Positions 8,697-18,078 of a stretch of 64,000 nucleotides of DNA are shown here, piece by piece (within the stretch, counting starts at the first letter, position 1; each line of letters begins with the position of its first letter). Origin of the DNA: Streptomyces sp. NBC_01716. GTDB taxonomy: Bacteria; Actinomycetota; Actinomycetes; Streptomycetales; Streptomycetaceae. Made by a program: the position numbers and the translations under genes. The notes under the pieces are model-generated. The model was not told where the DNA came from and searched no databases. It saw only the letters and a list, made by a program, of their open reading frames with translations. The stretch lies in assembly GCF_036248275.1 (NCBI RefSeq), contig NZ_CP109181.1, positions 8,246,001-8,310,000 of the forward strand. Direction: 5' to 3'.

Positions 8697-9749
8697 ATGG
8701 GAAGACTCATGCGTACGACAGTTGCCGCGAGCGCGGCCGGGGCGCTGGCCCTGGTGGGTGCTCTGAGCCAGGCGGGCACCGCGGCCGCCGACGACCAGCT
8801 GCCGTACTCCTCTTCCACCGGGGTCGGGGTCCACAACGCGTACGAGAAGACGACCTTCCCGTACTTCGCGGACGCGCTGGACTCCGGTGCCGGGATGCTC
8901 GAACTCGACGTGTGGACCAATGTGTTCGGCGCCTCCTGGCGGGTCTCGCACAGCAACCCGCTCGGCAGCAACAGCAACTGCGTGAACGCCGCCAACGCCG
9001 GTGAACTGCGCACCAAGTCACGCGACCAGGGGCTGCCCGGCTGCCTCAAGGACATGAAGGCCTGGCACGACGCCAACCCCGGCCACCGGCCGATCCTCGT
9101 CAAGGTCGAGTTCAAGGACGGCTTCCAGGGCCAGGCCGGACGCGGCCCCGCCGCGCTCGACGCGCTCCTCGGCTCCACGCTCGGCGACGCGCTCTTCCGT
9201 CCCGCGGACCTCGTGGGCGGCAGCGCGAACCTCGACACCGCCGTCCAGGAACGCGGCTGGCCGGCGCGCTCCGCGCTCGCGGGCAAGTTCATATTCGAGC
9301 TGATCCCCGGCACCGTCGAGCAGCAGAACCCCCTCGACACCCTGTGGACCGACCGCGAGTACGCGACCCACCTGCGGGACCTCGCCGCCGCCGGCCGGCT
9401 CGGCGAGGCGGCGGCCTTCCCCGCCGTACTCGGCGCCGCCGCCGGGGACCCCCGTACCCGGTACCCGGACGCCTCGCTCCGGCCGTGGTTCGTCGTCTTC
9501 GACGGCTCGGCGTCCGTCTACGCCGCCGAGGGCTTCGACACCGCCTGGTACGACCAGCGGCACTACCTGGTCGTCATGACGGACGCCCACGCGGTGGCGC
9601 CCGCGATCGACGGCACGAACCCGACCGAGGCGCAGGCGCGCGACCGCGTCGCGATGCTGGCGCGCAAGCACGCGAGCATCGCTTCGGCGGACTGGTACCC
9701 GCTGCCGTCCGTTCTCGCCACGGTCGTGGAGCGCGGCGCGGGTCAGTAG
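8697..9749 (+). CDS. Secreted PI-PLC-like phosphodiesterase domain protein
   Basis: 350 aa with a signal peptide (cleavage near TAAADDQ, about residue 31). The rest is a phosphatidylinositol-specific phospholipase C-like TIM barrel. The candidate general base/acid His residues are in VGVHNAYEK (about 40) and WRVSHSNPLG (about 82), and MLELDVW supplies the acidic metal ligands. An ATG four codons downstream is an alternative start. It probably acts outside the cell on phospholipids or another phosphodiester; enzymatic activity has not been shown for most actinobacterial members. Convergent with the DNA ligase gene, with a shared terminator. Confidence 0.82.
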   Translation: MGRLMRTTVAASAAGALALVGALSQAGTAAADDQLPYSSSTGVGVHNAYEKTTFPYFADALDSGAGMLELDVWTNVFGASWRVSHSNPLGSNSNCVNAANAGELRTKSRDQGLPGCLKDMKAWHDANPGHRPILVKVEFKDGFQGQAGRGPAALDALLGSTLGDALFRPADLVGGSANLDTAVQERGWPARSALAGKFIFELIPGTVEQQNPLDTLWTDREYATHLRDLAAAGRLGEAAAFPAVLGAAAGDPRTRYPDASLRPWFVVFDGSASVYAAEGFDTAWYDQRHYLVVMTDAHAVAPAIDGTNPTEAQARDRVAMLARKHASIASADWYPLPSVLATVVERGAGQ

Positions 9750-9763
9750 CCGCCACCGCGTTG

Positions 9764-9797
9764 GGGTTGCGCGGTCTCTTGCCAGGCCGCGCAACCC
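9764..9797. terminator. Bidirectional terminator hairpin
   Basis: Perfect 11-bp stem GGGTTGCGCGG (9764-9774) / CCGCGCAACCC (9787-9797) with a 12-nt loop, centred between two convergent genes. No T tract, as is common in actinobacteria. Confidence 0.8.
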
Positions 9798-9809
9798 GGC
9801 GGACACGCC

Positions 9810-11345
9810 CTAGGCACCCGGCGGGCCGTGCGCCCCCAGCACCGTCTCCAGCGTGTCCGCCTCCGACGCCGGTTTGTCCTCGCGGTGGCGCAGCACCCGC
9901 GCGAACCGCAGCGTCACTCCCGCCGGATAGCGGGACGAGCGCTGGAGCCCGTCGTAGGCGATCTCCACCACCAGCTCAGGACGCACCCGCACGGTGAAAC
10001 CGTCGTCGTCCACCGCCATCTCCCGCAGACGCGCCGTCTGCCACTTCAGCATCGCGTCCGTCAGACCCTTGAACGTCTTGCCCAGCATCACGAACGAGCC
10101 GTCCGGCCGCCGGGCGCCCAGATGCAGATTCGACAGGCGGCCGGTGCGCCTGCCGTGCCCCCACTCGGCGGCCAGCACCACGAGATCCAGCGTGTGGACC
10201 GGTTTGACCTTCACCCATCCGGCCCCGCGCCGGCCCGCGCTGTACGGGGTGTCGAGTGCCTTGATCACGACGCCCTCGTGGCCCCGTTCCAGCGTGATGC
10301 GCAGGAACTCCACCGCCTCGGCGGCGTCCGGCCCCGGCACCACGACCCGCCGCACCCGCATCGGCGCCGGGACCAGCCGGTCCAGGGTCGTACGGCGCTC
10401 GGCGTACGACAGGTCCAGCAGCTCGTCACCGTCGGCGGCGAGCACGTCGAAGAAGACCGGCGACAGCGGCAGCGCGACGGCCGCCGCCCGTACGTCCGTG
10501 CGCGAGCCGACCCGCCCCGCGACCTCCTGGAACGCGCGGGGCCTGCCGTCCGTGTCCAGGGCGATGACCTCCCCGTCCAGGATGAAGCGGTCACCGTCCA
10601 GAGCGAGCGCCGCGGCGGTCACCTCCGGCAGCCGGTCGGTGATGTCGTCGAGAGTGCGGGTGTAGACGCGTACCGCGTCACCCTCCCGGTGGACCTGTAC
10701 GCGGATCCCGTCCAGCTTCTCCTCCACGGCGCACGGCGCGAGCCGCTCCACGGCCTCGGCCACGCTCCCCGCCGTCTGCGCGAGCATCGGCAGCACCGGC
10801 CGGCCCACGGTCAGCCGGAACTCCTCCAGCGCCCCGGGACCGTCCGCCAGCAGCCGCTCCGCGACGCTCTGGAGCGACCCGGCCAGCATCACCGCCCGCC
10901 GGACGGCCGCGGGCGGCGCCTCCGTCGCCTGCGCGAGCGCCTCCCCGGCGACGGCGTCCAGCGCGCCCTGGCGCACCTCACCGAAGAGCAGCGCGATCAG
11001 GAACCGCTGTTCCTCCTCCGTCGCCGCGCCCAGCAGGGACTGGACCAGCCGTCTGCGCTCGGCCTGCGAGCCGGGACCGGCGACGGCGGCGAGCGCGGTG
11101 ACCGCCCGGTCCGCCTCATGGATGGTCAGCGTGGCCGTGTCCGCCGCCGGTACGGGGTCCTTCAGCGCGTGCCGGCCGACACCGATCCGCCCCTGGGGAA
11201 GCCGGCCCGCCAGCCACGGGATGACGACAGGCACGTCGGCGGGCCCGGCCGCGCGGAAGAGCTCGGCCAGCAGGGCGATCTTCCGGGACCGCGCCGACGT
11301 GGCCGCGACCTCCCGTGAGACCTGAGCGAGCGTGGCCAGCAGCAT
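9810..11345 (-). CDS. ATP-dependent DNA ligase (LigB type)
   Basis: 511 aa. Order: N-terminal helical DNA-binding domain (about 1-190), adenylation domain with the nucleophilic Lys210 in EEKLDGIRVQ (KxDG), motif III-like FILDGEVIA, motif IV HEGVVIKALD, motif V WVKVKP, then an OB-fold domain. Ligases of this layout seal nicks with ATP via a ligase-adenylate; in actinobacteria they are accessory to the NAD-dependent LigA. Size and layout match mycobacterial LigB (about 507 aa). I took the ATG at 11345; an in-frame TTG five codons upstream is less likely. Divergent from the oxygenase gene. Confidence 0.92.
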   Translation of the reverse strand: MLLATLAQVSREVAATSARSRKIALLAELFRAAGPADVPVVIPWLAGRLPQGRIGVGRHALKDPVPAADTATLTIHEADRAVTALAAVAGPGSQAERRRLVQSLLGAATEEEQRFLIALLFGEVRQGALDAVAGEALAQATEAPPAAVRRAVMLAGSLQSVAERLLADGPGALEEFRLTVGRPVLPMLAQTAGSVAEAVERLAPCAVEEKLDGIRVQVHREGDAVRVYTRTLDDITDRLPEVTAAALALDGDRFILDGEVIALDTDGRPRAFQEVAGRVGSRTDVRAAAVALPLSPVFFDVLAADGDELLDLSYAERRTTLDRLVPAPMRVRRVVVPGPDAAEAVEFLRITLERGHEGVVIKALDTPYSAGRRGAGWVKVKPVHTLDLVVLAAEWGHGRRTGRLSNLHLGARRPDGSFVMLGKTFKGLTDAMLKWQTARLREMAVDDDGFTVRVRPELVVEIAYDGLQRSSRYPAGVTLRFARVLRHREDKPASEADTLETVLGAHGPPGA

Positions 11346-11493
11346 GCGGCCATCCTGCAACGCCTCGTGCCCGCGCGCCCTTCCAATCCGCGCGGCCCCG
11401 CGCCGGGCGGCGGGGCGCGGGAGAGCTAGGGTCTGTCACCAGAGGCCCTAACCTGGGCGGTCCGGCCGACAGACGGCGGAGGGGTGAGCGAGC

Positions 11494-12474
11494 GTGAGCC
11501 ACGGGGACAGTGACGCCGGCGCCCACCGCGCACGCGCCGACCCCGGGCTCTTCGGCCCCAACTCCGTCACCTGGCAGCTGCACGGCGACCCGATGATGTG
11601 GATCGCCGGCGTCCGTGCGTTCTACCTCCAGGCCCTGCATCCGCGCGCCGTACGCGGCGTCATACAGAACAGCGACTTCAGGAAGGGCGCCTGGGGGCGG
11701 CTGAAGCGCACGGCCAACTTCGTCGGCACCATCAGCTACGGCACCACCGAAGCCGCCGAGAAGGCCGGTGCCCGCGTCCGCCGCATCCACACCCACCTCA
11801 AGGTCACCGACCCCGTGACAGGTGAGCGTTACGGCGTCGACGAACCGGACCTGCTGCTCTGGGTGCACTGCGCCGAGGTCGACTCCTACCTGCACCTCCT
11901 GCGCCGCTCCGGCCTCCCGGTCACCGACGCCCAGGCCGACCTCTACATCGACGAACACCGCGAAGGCGCCCGCCTCGTGGGCCTCGACCCGGCGCTCGTG
12001 CCCGCCAACAGGGCCGAACTCGCCGCGTACTTCGAACGGGTACGACCGGAGCTGGCCGCCGGCCCGGAGGCGCGCGAGGTGGACGACTTCCTGCGCCGTC
12101 CGCCCGTCCATCCGCTGCTCGTCCCCGCCCGCGCGGTGCTGTGGCGGCACGCGTCGGCCCTCGCGTACGACTCACTGCCGGGCTACGCCCACGAGTTGTA
12201 CGGCAGAGCGGCCCCCGATCCACGGCGGGTGACCCGCCGACTGGTCGTCACCGGGGCGGTCCTGCGGGCCGTCCCGGGGTGGCTGCGCCGGCGCATCCCA
12301 CCGGGCCACATCAGAGGCGCGATGGCCAGGCTGGGACGTGAGACCCGGCCCCGCCCACGCGAACTCGGGCGACAGGCTGCCAAACTCCGCAGACAGGCGG
12401 CCATACTGGACGGGCCGGGGAGGGCGCAGCGAGGTGACGGGGGCGACAGCAGGCGATGGCGGAAACCAGTCTGA
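11494..12474 (+). CDS. MpaB-type (DUF2236) oxygenase-like protein
   Basis: 326 aa, GTG start with GGAGGGG upstream. The sequence LFGPNSVTWQLHGDPMMW followed by AFYLQALHPRAV is typical of the oxygenase-MpaB/DUF2236 family, whose conserved His and acidic residues are thought to hold haem. Further conserved stretches are LLLWVHCAEVDSYL and the C-terminal PGYAHELYG. It likely oxidises a hydrophobic substrate; the substrate is unknown. The 3' end overlaps the following kinase gene by 19 bp in another frame, which suggests translational coupling. Confidence 0.87.
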   Translation: MSHGDSDAGAHRARADPGLFGPNSVTWQLHGDPMMWIAGVRAFYLQALHPRAVRGVIQNSDFRKGAWGRLKRTANFVGTISYGTTEAAEKAGARVRRIHTHLKVTDPVTGERYGVDEPDLLLWVHCAEVDSYLHLLRRSGLPVTDAQADLYIDEHREGARLVGLDPALVPANRAELAAYFERVRPELAAGPEAREVDDFLRRPPVHPLLVPARAVLWRHASALAYDSLPGYAHELYGRAAPDPRRVTRRLVVTGAVLRAVPGWLRRRIPPGHIRGAMARLGRETRPRPRELGRQAAKLRRQAAILDGPGRAQRGDGGDSRRWRKPV

Positions 12475-14789
12475 TCCAGGGCCGGTACCGGCTGCTCGAT
12501 CTGATCGGGCGCGGTGGCATGGGCGAGGTGTGGCGGGCCCAGGACGAATCGCTGGGCCGGCACGTCGCCGTCAAATGCCTCAAGCCGCTCGGCCCGCAGC
12601 AGGATCAGTCCTTCACCCGGGTGCTGCGCGAACGGTTCCGCCGGGAGGCGCGCGTCGCGGCGGCCCTCCAGCACCGGGGCGTCACGGTCGTCCACGACTT
12701 CGGCGAGCACGACGGTGTGCTGTATCTCGTGATGGAGCTGCTCGAAGGGCGTAACCTCAGCCAGCTCCTGGAGGACAACAGACAGGGTCCGCTCGCGGTG
12801 CCGGACGTCGTCGACATCGCGGAGCAGGTCGCGGACGCGCTCGCGTACACACACGAACAGGGCATCGTGCACCGGGACTTGAAGCCCGCCAACATCGTGC
12901 GGCTGACCGACGGCGCGGTGAAGATCTGCGACTTCGGCATCGCCAGACTCGGCCACGACATCGGCTTCACGTCCAAGCTCACCGGCACCGGCATCGCGAT
13001 GGGCACACCGCACTACATGTCGCCCGAGCAGATTGGCGGCGGGCACATAGACCATCGCAGCGATCTGTACTCGCTCGGCTGTGTGCTGTACGAGATCGCC
13101 ACCGGCGTCCCGCCCTTCGACCTGGACGACGCGTGGGCCGTCCTGGTCGGGCACAGGGACACCGCGCCCCGGCCGTTGCGGAGCCACCGGTCCGAACTGC
13201 CGGAGTTCCTCGACACGATCGTCCTCGACCTGCTGGCCAAGACGCCCGATGAGCGTCCGTCGGACGCGACCGCGCTGCGGCACCGGATCATCGCCGCCCG
13301 GTCCATCTCCGAGCACCCCGAAGCGCCGGGACGCTACGGCCGTTACGGACGCGAGGGCCGGGAGAGCCACCGGTCGGCTCTGTCGCCCATGCTCGCCCAC
13401 CCGCCGTCGGCCGCCGGCTCCACGTCCCACGGGCACGCCGCGGGCGGTCGGGACCCGCGAGCCGCCCGGCTGCCCTCCTGGACGTACGGCATGACCGTCG
13501 GTCACAAGGCGACCGGCTCCTCCGCCCTGCGCACCACGCCGCCCGACCACACGGCGGGACTCACCGGCGAATGGACCACGCCGTCGGGACCGGCGGGGAC
13601 CTCCGCGGGCGGGTACGCGCCGCCTGAACGCCCCACGCCATCGCCGGAGCAGATCGCCGTGCTCAACAGCCGGCACAGCGCGGGCCTCAGCCTGGGCAGG
13701 CTCGGCCGCTGGGACGAGGCGGGCGAGGTGCACCGCTCGGTCGCGGCCGAGCGGGAGCACATGCTCGGACCCGACCATCCCGACACCCTCGGCAGCCGCT
13801 ACGAGGTCGGCTTCACCCTCAGCCGGACCGGCCGCACGTCGGACGCGCTGCGGGAGTTCGTCCGGGTCACGGAGGGCCGCGAACGGGCCCTCGGTCCCGA
13901 CCACCCGGAGACCCTGGCCGCGCGCCAGGAGACGGCGTACGTCCTGGGTCAGCTCGGCAGGCACTTCGAGGCGCACGAGGTGTACGCGGCGGTGCTCGCC
14001 TCCCGTGAACGGACCATGGGGGCCGACCATCCCGACACCCTGCGCTGCCGCCACAACCTCGCGTTCAACCTCAGCCGGCTCGGCCGGATCGAGGACTCCT
14101 TCCGGATGGCGCTGGAGGTGGCGGAGGCGCGCGGCAGGGTGCTGGGCGCCAACCACCCCGACACGCTGGTGACGCGGTACGAGGTCGCGTACGCGCTCGG
14201 CATGCTCGGCCGCTGGACGGAGGCGCTCCAGACGTACCGCGAGGTCGCGGCCGGCCGCACCCACGCGCTCGGCGGCGACCACCCCGACAGCCTGGCGGCG
14301 CGCTACGAGGTCGGCATAAGCCTGGGCCGGCTCGGCCGCAGCGCCGAGGCCCTGGAGCTGTACCGGGGCCTCGTGGACGACCGAACCCGGGTGCACGGCC
14401 CCACCGACCCCGAGACGCTGCGCGCCCGCCACGGCCTGGGGGTGAACCTCGGCCGGCTCGCCCGCTGGGAGGAAGCCCTCGCGGAGTCCCGCGACGTGTG
14501 CGCGATCCGCGAACGGGTGCTCGGCCCCGACCACCCGGACACCCTGGTCAGCCGCCGCGAGGTCGCCGTCGGCCTGGGCTGGCTGAGCCGCTGGCCCGAC
14601 GCCCTTGCGGTCTACCGCAGTGTGGCGGAGTCCCGCGAGCGGGTGCTCGGCCCGGACCACCCTGACGCCCTGGCCAGCCGCAACGACGAGGCGCACTGCC
14701 TCGAACAACTGGGCAGGGGCGGCGAGGCCGTGGAACTCTACCGCCGGGTGGCGGCCCTACGACAGCAGCGCGAGGCGGGGCGGCACTAG
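12456..14789 (+). CDS. Ser/Thr protein kinase fused to tandem TPR repeats
   Basis: 777 aa. The Hanks-type kinase domain at residues 10-285 is complete: P-loop GRGGMGEV (18-25), catalytic Lys40, HRDLKPAN (139-146), DFG (159-161), and the activation segment ending GTPHYMSPEQ. An unstructured Pro/Ser/Gly linker (about 290-400) follows, then eight 42-residue repeats each bearing a variant of LGPDHPDTLxxR (about 400-770), i.e. TPR_12-like superhelix units. There is no membrane segment and no PASTA domain, so it is soluble, and the TPRs probably recruit partners. The start overlaps the oxygenase gene, linking the two genes. Substrate unknown. Confidence 0.94.
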   Translation: MAETSLIQGRYRLLDLIGRGGMGEVWRAQDESLGRHVAVKCLKPLGPQQDQSFTRVLRERFRREARVAAALQHRGVTVVHDFGEHDGVLYLVMELLEGRNLSQLLEDNRQGPLAVPDVVDIAEQVADALAYTHEQGIVHRDLKPANIVRLTDGAVKICDFGIARLGHDIGFTSKLTGTGIAMGTPHYMSPEQIGGGHIDHRSDLYSLGCVLYEIATGVPPFDLDDAWAVLVGHRDTAPRPLRSHRSELPEFLDTIVLDLLAKTPDERPSDATALRHRIIAARSISEHPEAPGRYGRYGREGRESHRSALSPMLAHPPSAAGSTSHGHAAGGRDPRAARLPSWTYGMTVGHKATGSSALRTTPPDHTAGLTGEWTTPSGPAGTSAGGYAPPERPTPSPEQIAVLNSRHSAGLSLGRLGRWDEAGEVHRSVAAEREHMLGPDHPDTLGSRYEVGFTLSRTGRTSDALREFVRVTEGRERALGPDHPETLAARQETAYVLGQLGRHFEAHEVYAAVLASRERTMGADHPDTLRCRHNLAFNLSRLGRIEDSFRMALEVAEARGRVLGANHPDTLVTRYEVAYALGMLGRWTEALQTYREVAAGRTHALGGDHPDSLAARYEVGISLGRLGRSAEALELYRGLVDDRTRVHGPTDPETLRARHGLGVNLGRLARWEEALAESRDVCAIRERVLGPDHPDTLVSRREVAVGLGWLSRWPDALAVYRSVAESRERVLGPDHPDALASRNDEAHCLEQLGRGGEAVELYRRVAALRQQREAGRH

Positions 14790-14843
14790 GGTCTGCCTTC
14801 TGGACGAGGCCCCAGAGCGGTGTTCCAGAGGCCCGGCCCGTGT

Positions 14844-14875
14844 CCCGCCCCGTCCGCCGGTCGGACCGGGGCGGG
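14844..14875 (+). terminator. Candidate terminator after kinase gene
   Basis: A GC-rich hairpin pairs CCCGCCCCGTCCG (14844-14856) with CGGACCGGGGCGGG (14862-14875), with one bulged base and a 5-nt loop. It lies 55 bp after the kinase stop and 36 bp before the next start. Confidence 0.6.
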
Positions 14876-14910
14876 GTCCCGTCGGGGCCCGGGACGTGTT
14901 ACCAAGAGCC

Positions 14911-16506
14911 ATGCCCGCACTCGCCTCTCCCGCCCGCGCCTCCTACGACGCCGTGATCGTCGGCGGCGGTCACAACGGACTCGTCGCCGCCGCCTATCTC
15001 GCCGGGGCCGGGCGCTCCGTTCTCGTACTGGAGCGTCTTGGACACACCGGCGGGGCCGCCGTCTCCACCCGGCCCTTCGCCGGTGTCGACGCGCGTCTCT
15101 CCCGCTACTCGTATCTCGTGTCGCTGCTGCCCCGGAAGATCGTGGACGAGCTCGGGCTGCGGTTCGCCGTACGGAAGCGGACCGTCGCCTCGTACACACC
15201 CGTCGAGCGCGGCGGGCGGCCGACCGGACTGCTCGTGGGCGGCGGGGCCGACCGTACGAGGGAGTCGTTCGCCGGGCTGACCGGAGGCGACGCCGAGTAC
15301 GCGGCCTGGCAGGACTTCTACGCCTCGACCCTCCGCGTCGCCGGGCGCGTCTTCCCGACCCTCACCGAACCGCTGCCCGCGCGCGCCGAGTTGCGCGCCC
15401 GGATCGACGACGAGGCCGCCTGGCGCATGCTCTTCGAGGAACCGATCGGTGTCGCGATCGAGGACCGGTTCGCCGACGACCTCGTACGCGGTGTCGTCCT
15501 CACCGACGCGCTGATCGGCACCTTCGCCGACGCCCACGACCCGTCCCTCGTGCAGAACCGCTGCTTCCTCTACCACGTCGTCGGCGGCGGCACCGGTGAC
15601 TGGGACGTGCCGGTCGGCGGTATGGGCGCGCTCACTGACGCCCTCGCCGTCGCCGCACGCGCGGCCGGCGCGGAGATCGTCACCGGCCACGAGGCGACCC
15701 GCGTCGAGACGGACGGCAGCCACGCCGAGGTCGCCTTCCGTACGGAGGCGGGCGACACCGGAAGCGTCGCGGCCCGCCACGTCCTGGTGAACGCGTCCCC
15801 GCAGGCGCTCGCCACCCTCCTCGGCGACGCGCCGCCCGCCCCGCCCGCCGAGGGCGCCCAACTGAAGGTGAACATGCTGCTGCGCCGGCTCCCGCGGCTG
15901 CGCGACCGGAGCGTCGACCCGCGCGAGGCGTTCGCCGGGACGTTCCATATCGCCGAGGGCTACCGGCAGTTGGCGACGGCGTACGAGGAGGCGGCCGGCG
16001 GCGGGCTGCCGTCGGCGCCGCCCTCCGAGATTTACTGCCACTCGCTGACCGACCCGTCGATCCTGGCCCCCGAGCTGGCCGAGCAGGGCTACCAGACCCT
16101 CACCCTCTTTGGACTGCACACACCCGCGCGGCTGTTCGCCGACGCCAACGACACCGTCCGCGACGAACTGCTCAAGGCGACTCTGGAGCAGCTCGACGCC
16201 CATCTGGCCGAGCCGATCGCCGACTGTCTGGCCGTGGACGCGGAGGGGCGGCCCTGTATCGAGGCGAAGACACCCGTCGACCTCGAACGTGAACTGCGCC
16301 TGCCCGGCGGCCACATCTTCCACCGTGATCTCGCGTTCCCCTACGCCACCGCCGACACGGGCCGGTGGGGCGTGGAGACCGCCCACGCGAACGTGCTGCT
16401 GTGCGGGGCGGGCGCCGTGCGTGGCGGCGGTGTCAGCGGCGTGCCAGGACACAACGCCGCGATGGCCGTGCTGGAGTCGGGCCGGGCTCCGTCCGTCGGT
16501 GCGTAG
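14911..16506 (+). CDS. FAD-dependent oxidoreductase, phytoene-dehydrogenase/PYROXD2-like
   Basis: 531 aa starting at MPALASPARAS. The N-terminal dinucleotide-binding motif YDAVIVGGGHNGLVAAAYLA (residues 11-30) and the following LVLERLGHTGGAA are diagnostic for the NAD(P)/FAD superfamily branch that includes carotenoid desaturases and PYROXD2. A C-terminal FAD-closing motif is seen in NVLLCGAGAVRGGGVSGVPG. No carotenoid genes lie nearby, so it need not be a carotenoid enzyme. Substrate unknown. Monocistronic, with a weak ribosome binding site. Confidence 0.86.
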   Translation: MPALASPARASYDAVIVGGGHNGLVAAAYLAGAGRSVLVLERLGHTGGAAVSTRPFAGVDARLSRYSYLVSLLPRKIVDELGLRFAVRKRTVASYTPVERGGRPTGLLVGGGADRTRESFAGLTGGDAEYAAWQDFYASTLRVAGRVFPTLTEPLPARAELRARIDDEAAWRMLFEEPIGVAIEDRFADDLVRGVVLTDALIGTFADAHDPSLVQNRCFLYHVVGGGTGDWDVPVGGMGALTDALAVAARAAGAEIVTGHEATRVETDGSHAEVAFRTEAGDTGSVAARHVLVNASPQALATLLGDAPPAPPAEGAQLKVNMLLRRLPRLRDRSVDPREAFAGTFHIAEGYRQLATAYEEAAGGGLPSAPPSEIYCHSLTDPSILAPELAEQGYQTLTLFGLHTPARLFADANDTVRDELLKATLEQLDAHLAEPIADCLAVDAEGRPCIEAKTPVDLERELRLPGGHIFHRDLAFPYATADTGRWGVETAHANVLLCGAGAVRGGGVSGVPGHNAAMAVLESGRAPSVGA

Positions 16507-16601
16507 GGCCCTTGAGCCGTACGGCTGACGTCCCGTTTGTCTCCTTTGGGCCCCGGGTACACGGAGTCGGCGCGTCAGCGGCGCCGGCGAGGAGGCGGAG
16601 C

Positions 16602-18056
16602 ATGAGCCAGAGCGGGGGCCCGGCCATCGGGACGGTCACCACGAAAGTCCCGGCGCGACTCGACCGGCTGCCCTGGTCGCGCCGGCACTGGATGATCGTG
16701 ATCGGCCTCGGCACCGTATGGATCCTGGACGGGCTCGAAGTCACCGTCGTCGGCAGCATCGCGAGCCGTCTCTCCGAGGACGGCAGCGGCCTGCCGGTCA
16801 CCGACTCGGAGGTCACCGGTCTGGCCGCGGCCCTCTATGTGGCCGGCGCCTGCTCGGGGGCGCTCTTCTTCGGCTGGCTCACCGACCGGTTCGGCCGCAA
16901 GAAGCTCCTCATCGTCACGCTCGCGGTCTATCTGATCGCGACCGCGCTGACCGCCCTCTCCTTCAACGTGTGGTGGTTCGCCGCCTTCCGCTTCCTCACC
17001 GGATTCGGCATCGGCGGCGAGTACGCGGCCATCAACTCCGCCATCGTCGAGCTCATCCCCAGCAAGTACCGGGGCCGCGTCGATCTCGTCATCAACGGCA
17101 GCTTCTGGCTCGGTGCCATGGCCGGGGCCCTGCTCTCCGTCCTCGCGCTGAACACGAGCGTCTTTCCCAAGGATGTCGGCTGGCGGCTGACCTTCGCGCT
17201 AGGAGTCGTCCTCGGGCTGGTCATCCTGCTGGTCCGCCGGCATGTCCCGGAGAGCCCGCGGTGGATGTTCATCCACGGACACGACGAGAGGGCCGAGGAG
17301 ATCGTCTCCGGCGCGGAGCGCGAGATCGAACGGGAGACCGGGAAGAAGCTGCCGGAGCCCCGCGGGTCCCTCACCGTCGAACAGCGCAGGAGTATCGGCT
17401 TCGTCGAGATCGCGAAGACGCTCTTCCGGGTCTACCCCGAGCGCGCGACGCTCGGCTTCTCGCTCTTCGTCGGCCAGGCGTTCCTCTACAACGCCATCAC
17501 CTTCGGCTTCGGCACCATCCTGGTGAACTTCTTCGGCGTGTCCAGCGGTTCGACCGGTTACTACTTCGCCGCCATCGCACTGGGCAACTTCCTCGGACCC
17601 CTGCTGCTCGGGCGGCTGTTCGACACCGTGGGCCGCAGGCCGATGATCGCGGGGACGTACATCATCTCGGGGCTGCTGCTCTTTCTCACCGCCTGGTTCT
17701 TCAACGAGGGCTGGCTCAACGCGGCCACCATGACCGTCTGTTGGGCCGTGGTGCTCTTCTTCGCGTCCGCCGGGGCCAGCTCCGCCTATCTGACCGTCAG
17801 CGAGATCTTCCCCATGGAGACACGCGCCATGGCGATCGCGTTCTTCTACGCCATCGGTACGGCGGCGGGCGGAATCTCCGGGCCGCTGCTGTTCGCGAGC
17901 CTCACCGACAGCGGGGTCGTCGGGGACGCCGTCATCGCCTTCTGTGTCGGCGCCTCGCTGATGGTCGCCGCCGGTGTGGTCGCCGTGCTCTTCGCCGTCG
18001 CCGCCGAGGGCAGATCGCTGGAGGACATCGCCAGGCCGCTGTCGGCGCGCGAGTGA
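16602..18056 (+). CDS. MFS transporter, sugar/aromatic-acid type
   Basis: 484 aa with twelve predicted membrane helices. The cytoplasmic loop signature GWLTDRFGRKK lies between helices 2 and 3 and its half-repeat GRLFDTVGRRP between 8 and 9. VPESPRW after helix 6 is typical of the sugar-porter and related branches. The ATG at 16602 has GGAGGCGGAG upstream. It is a proton-linked symporter or exporter; substrate not predictable. Convergent with the next gene, with only 22 bp between stops. Confidence 0.9.
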   Translation: MSQSGGPAIGTVTTKVPARLDRLPWSRRHWMIVIGLGTVWILDGLEVTVVGSIASRLSEDGSGLPVTDSEVTGLAAALYVAGACSGALFFGWLTDRFGRKKLLIVTLAVYLIATALTALSFNVWWFAAFRFLTGFGIGGEYAAINSAIVELIPSKYRGRVDLVINGSFWLGAMAGALLSVLALNTSVFPKDVGWRLTFALGVVLGLVILLVRRHVPESPRWMFIHGHDERAEEIVSGAEREIERETGKKLPEPRGSLTVEQRRSIGFVEIAKTLFRVYPERATLGFSLFVGQAFLYNAITFGFGTILVNFFGVSSGSTGYYFAAIALGNFLGPLLLGRLFDTVGRRPMIAGTYIISGLLLFLTAWFFNEGWLNAATMTVCWAVVLFFASAGASSAYLTVSEIFPMETRAMAIAFFYAIGTAAGGISGPLLFASLTDSGVVGDAVIAFCVGASLMVAAGVVAVLFAVAAEGRSLEDIARPLSARE

Positions 18057-18078
18057 CACACCAACCTGGTGCGGACGC

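Noticed and set aside
11436..11463. Hairpin with TAGGG/CCCTA arms before the oxygenase gene
   Set aside because: Only five paired bases with a long loop; not distinguishable from chance in this composition.
12183..14708. 841-codon open frame on the minus strand opposite the kinase-TPR gene
   Set aside because: Typical antisense shadow in GC-rich DNA; the plus strand encodes a full kinase with all catalytic motifs and clear repeats.
13650..14780. Regular 126-bp repeats resembling a tandem DNA repeat array
   Set aside because: They are the coding repeats of the TPR domain (42 codons each); sequence divergence and frame rule out a CRISPR or satellite.
14911..16506. Carotenoid phytoene desaturase (crtI)
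   Set aside because: The fold matches, but there are no crtB/crtE neighbours and the sequence is closer to the PYROXD2-like branch; a general FAD oxidoreductase call is safer.
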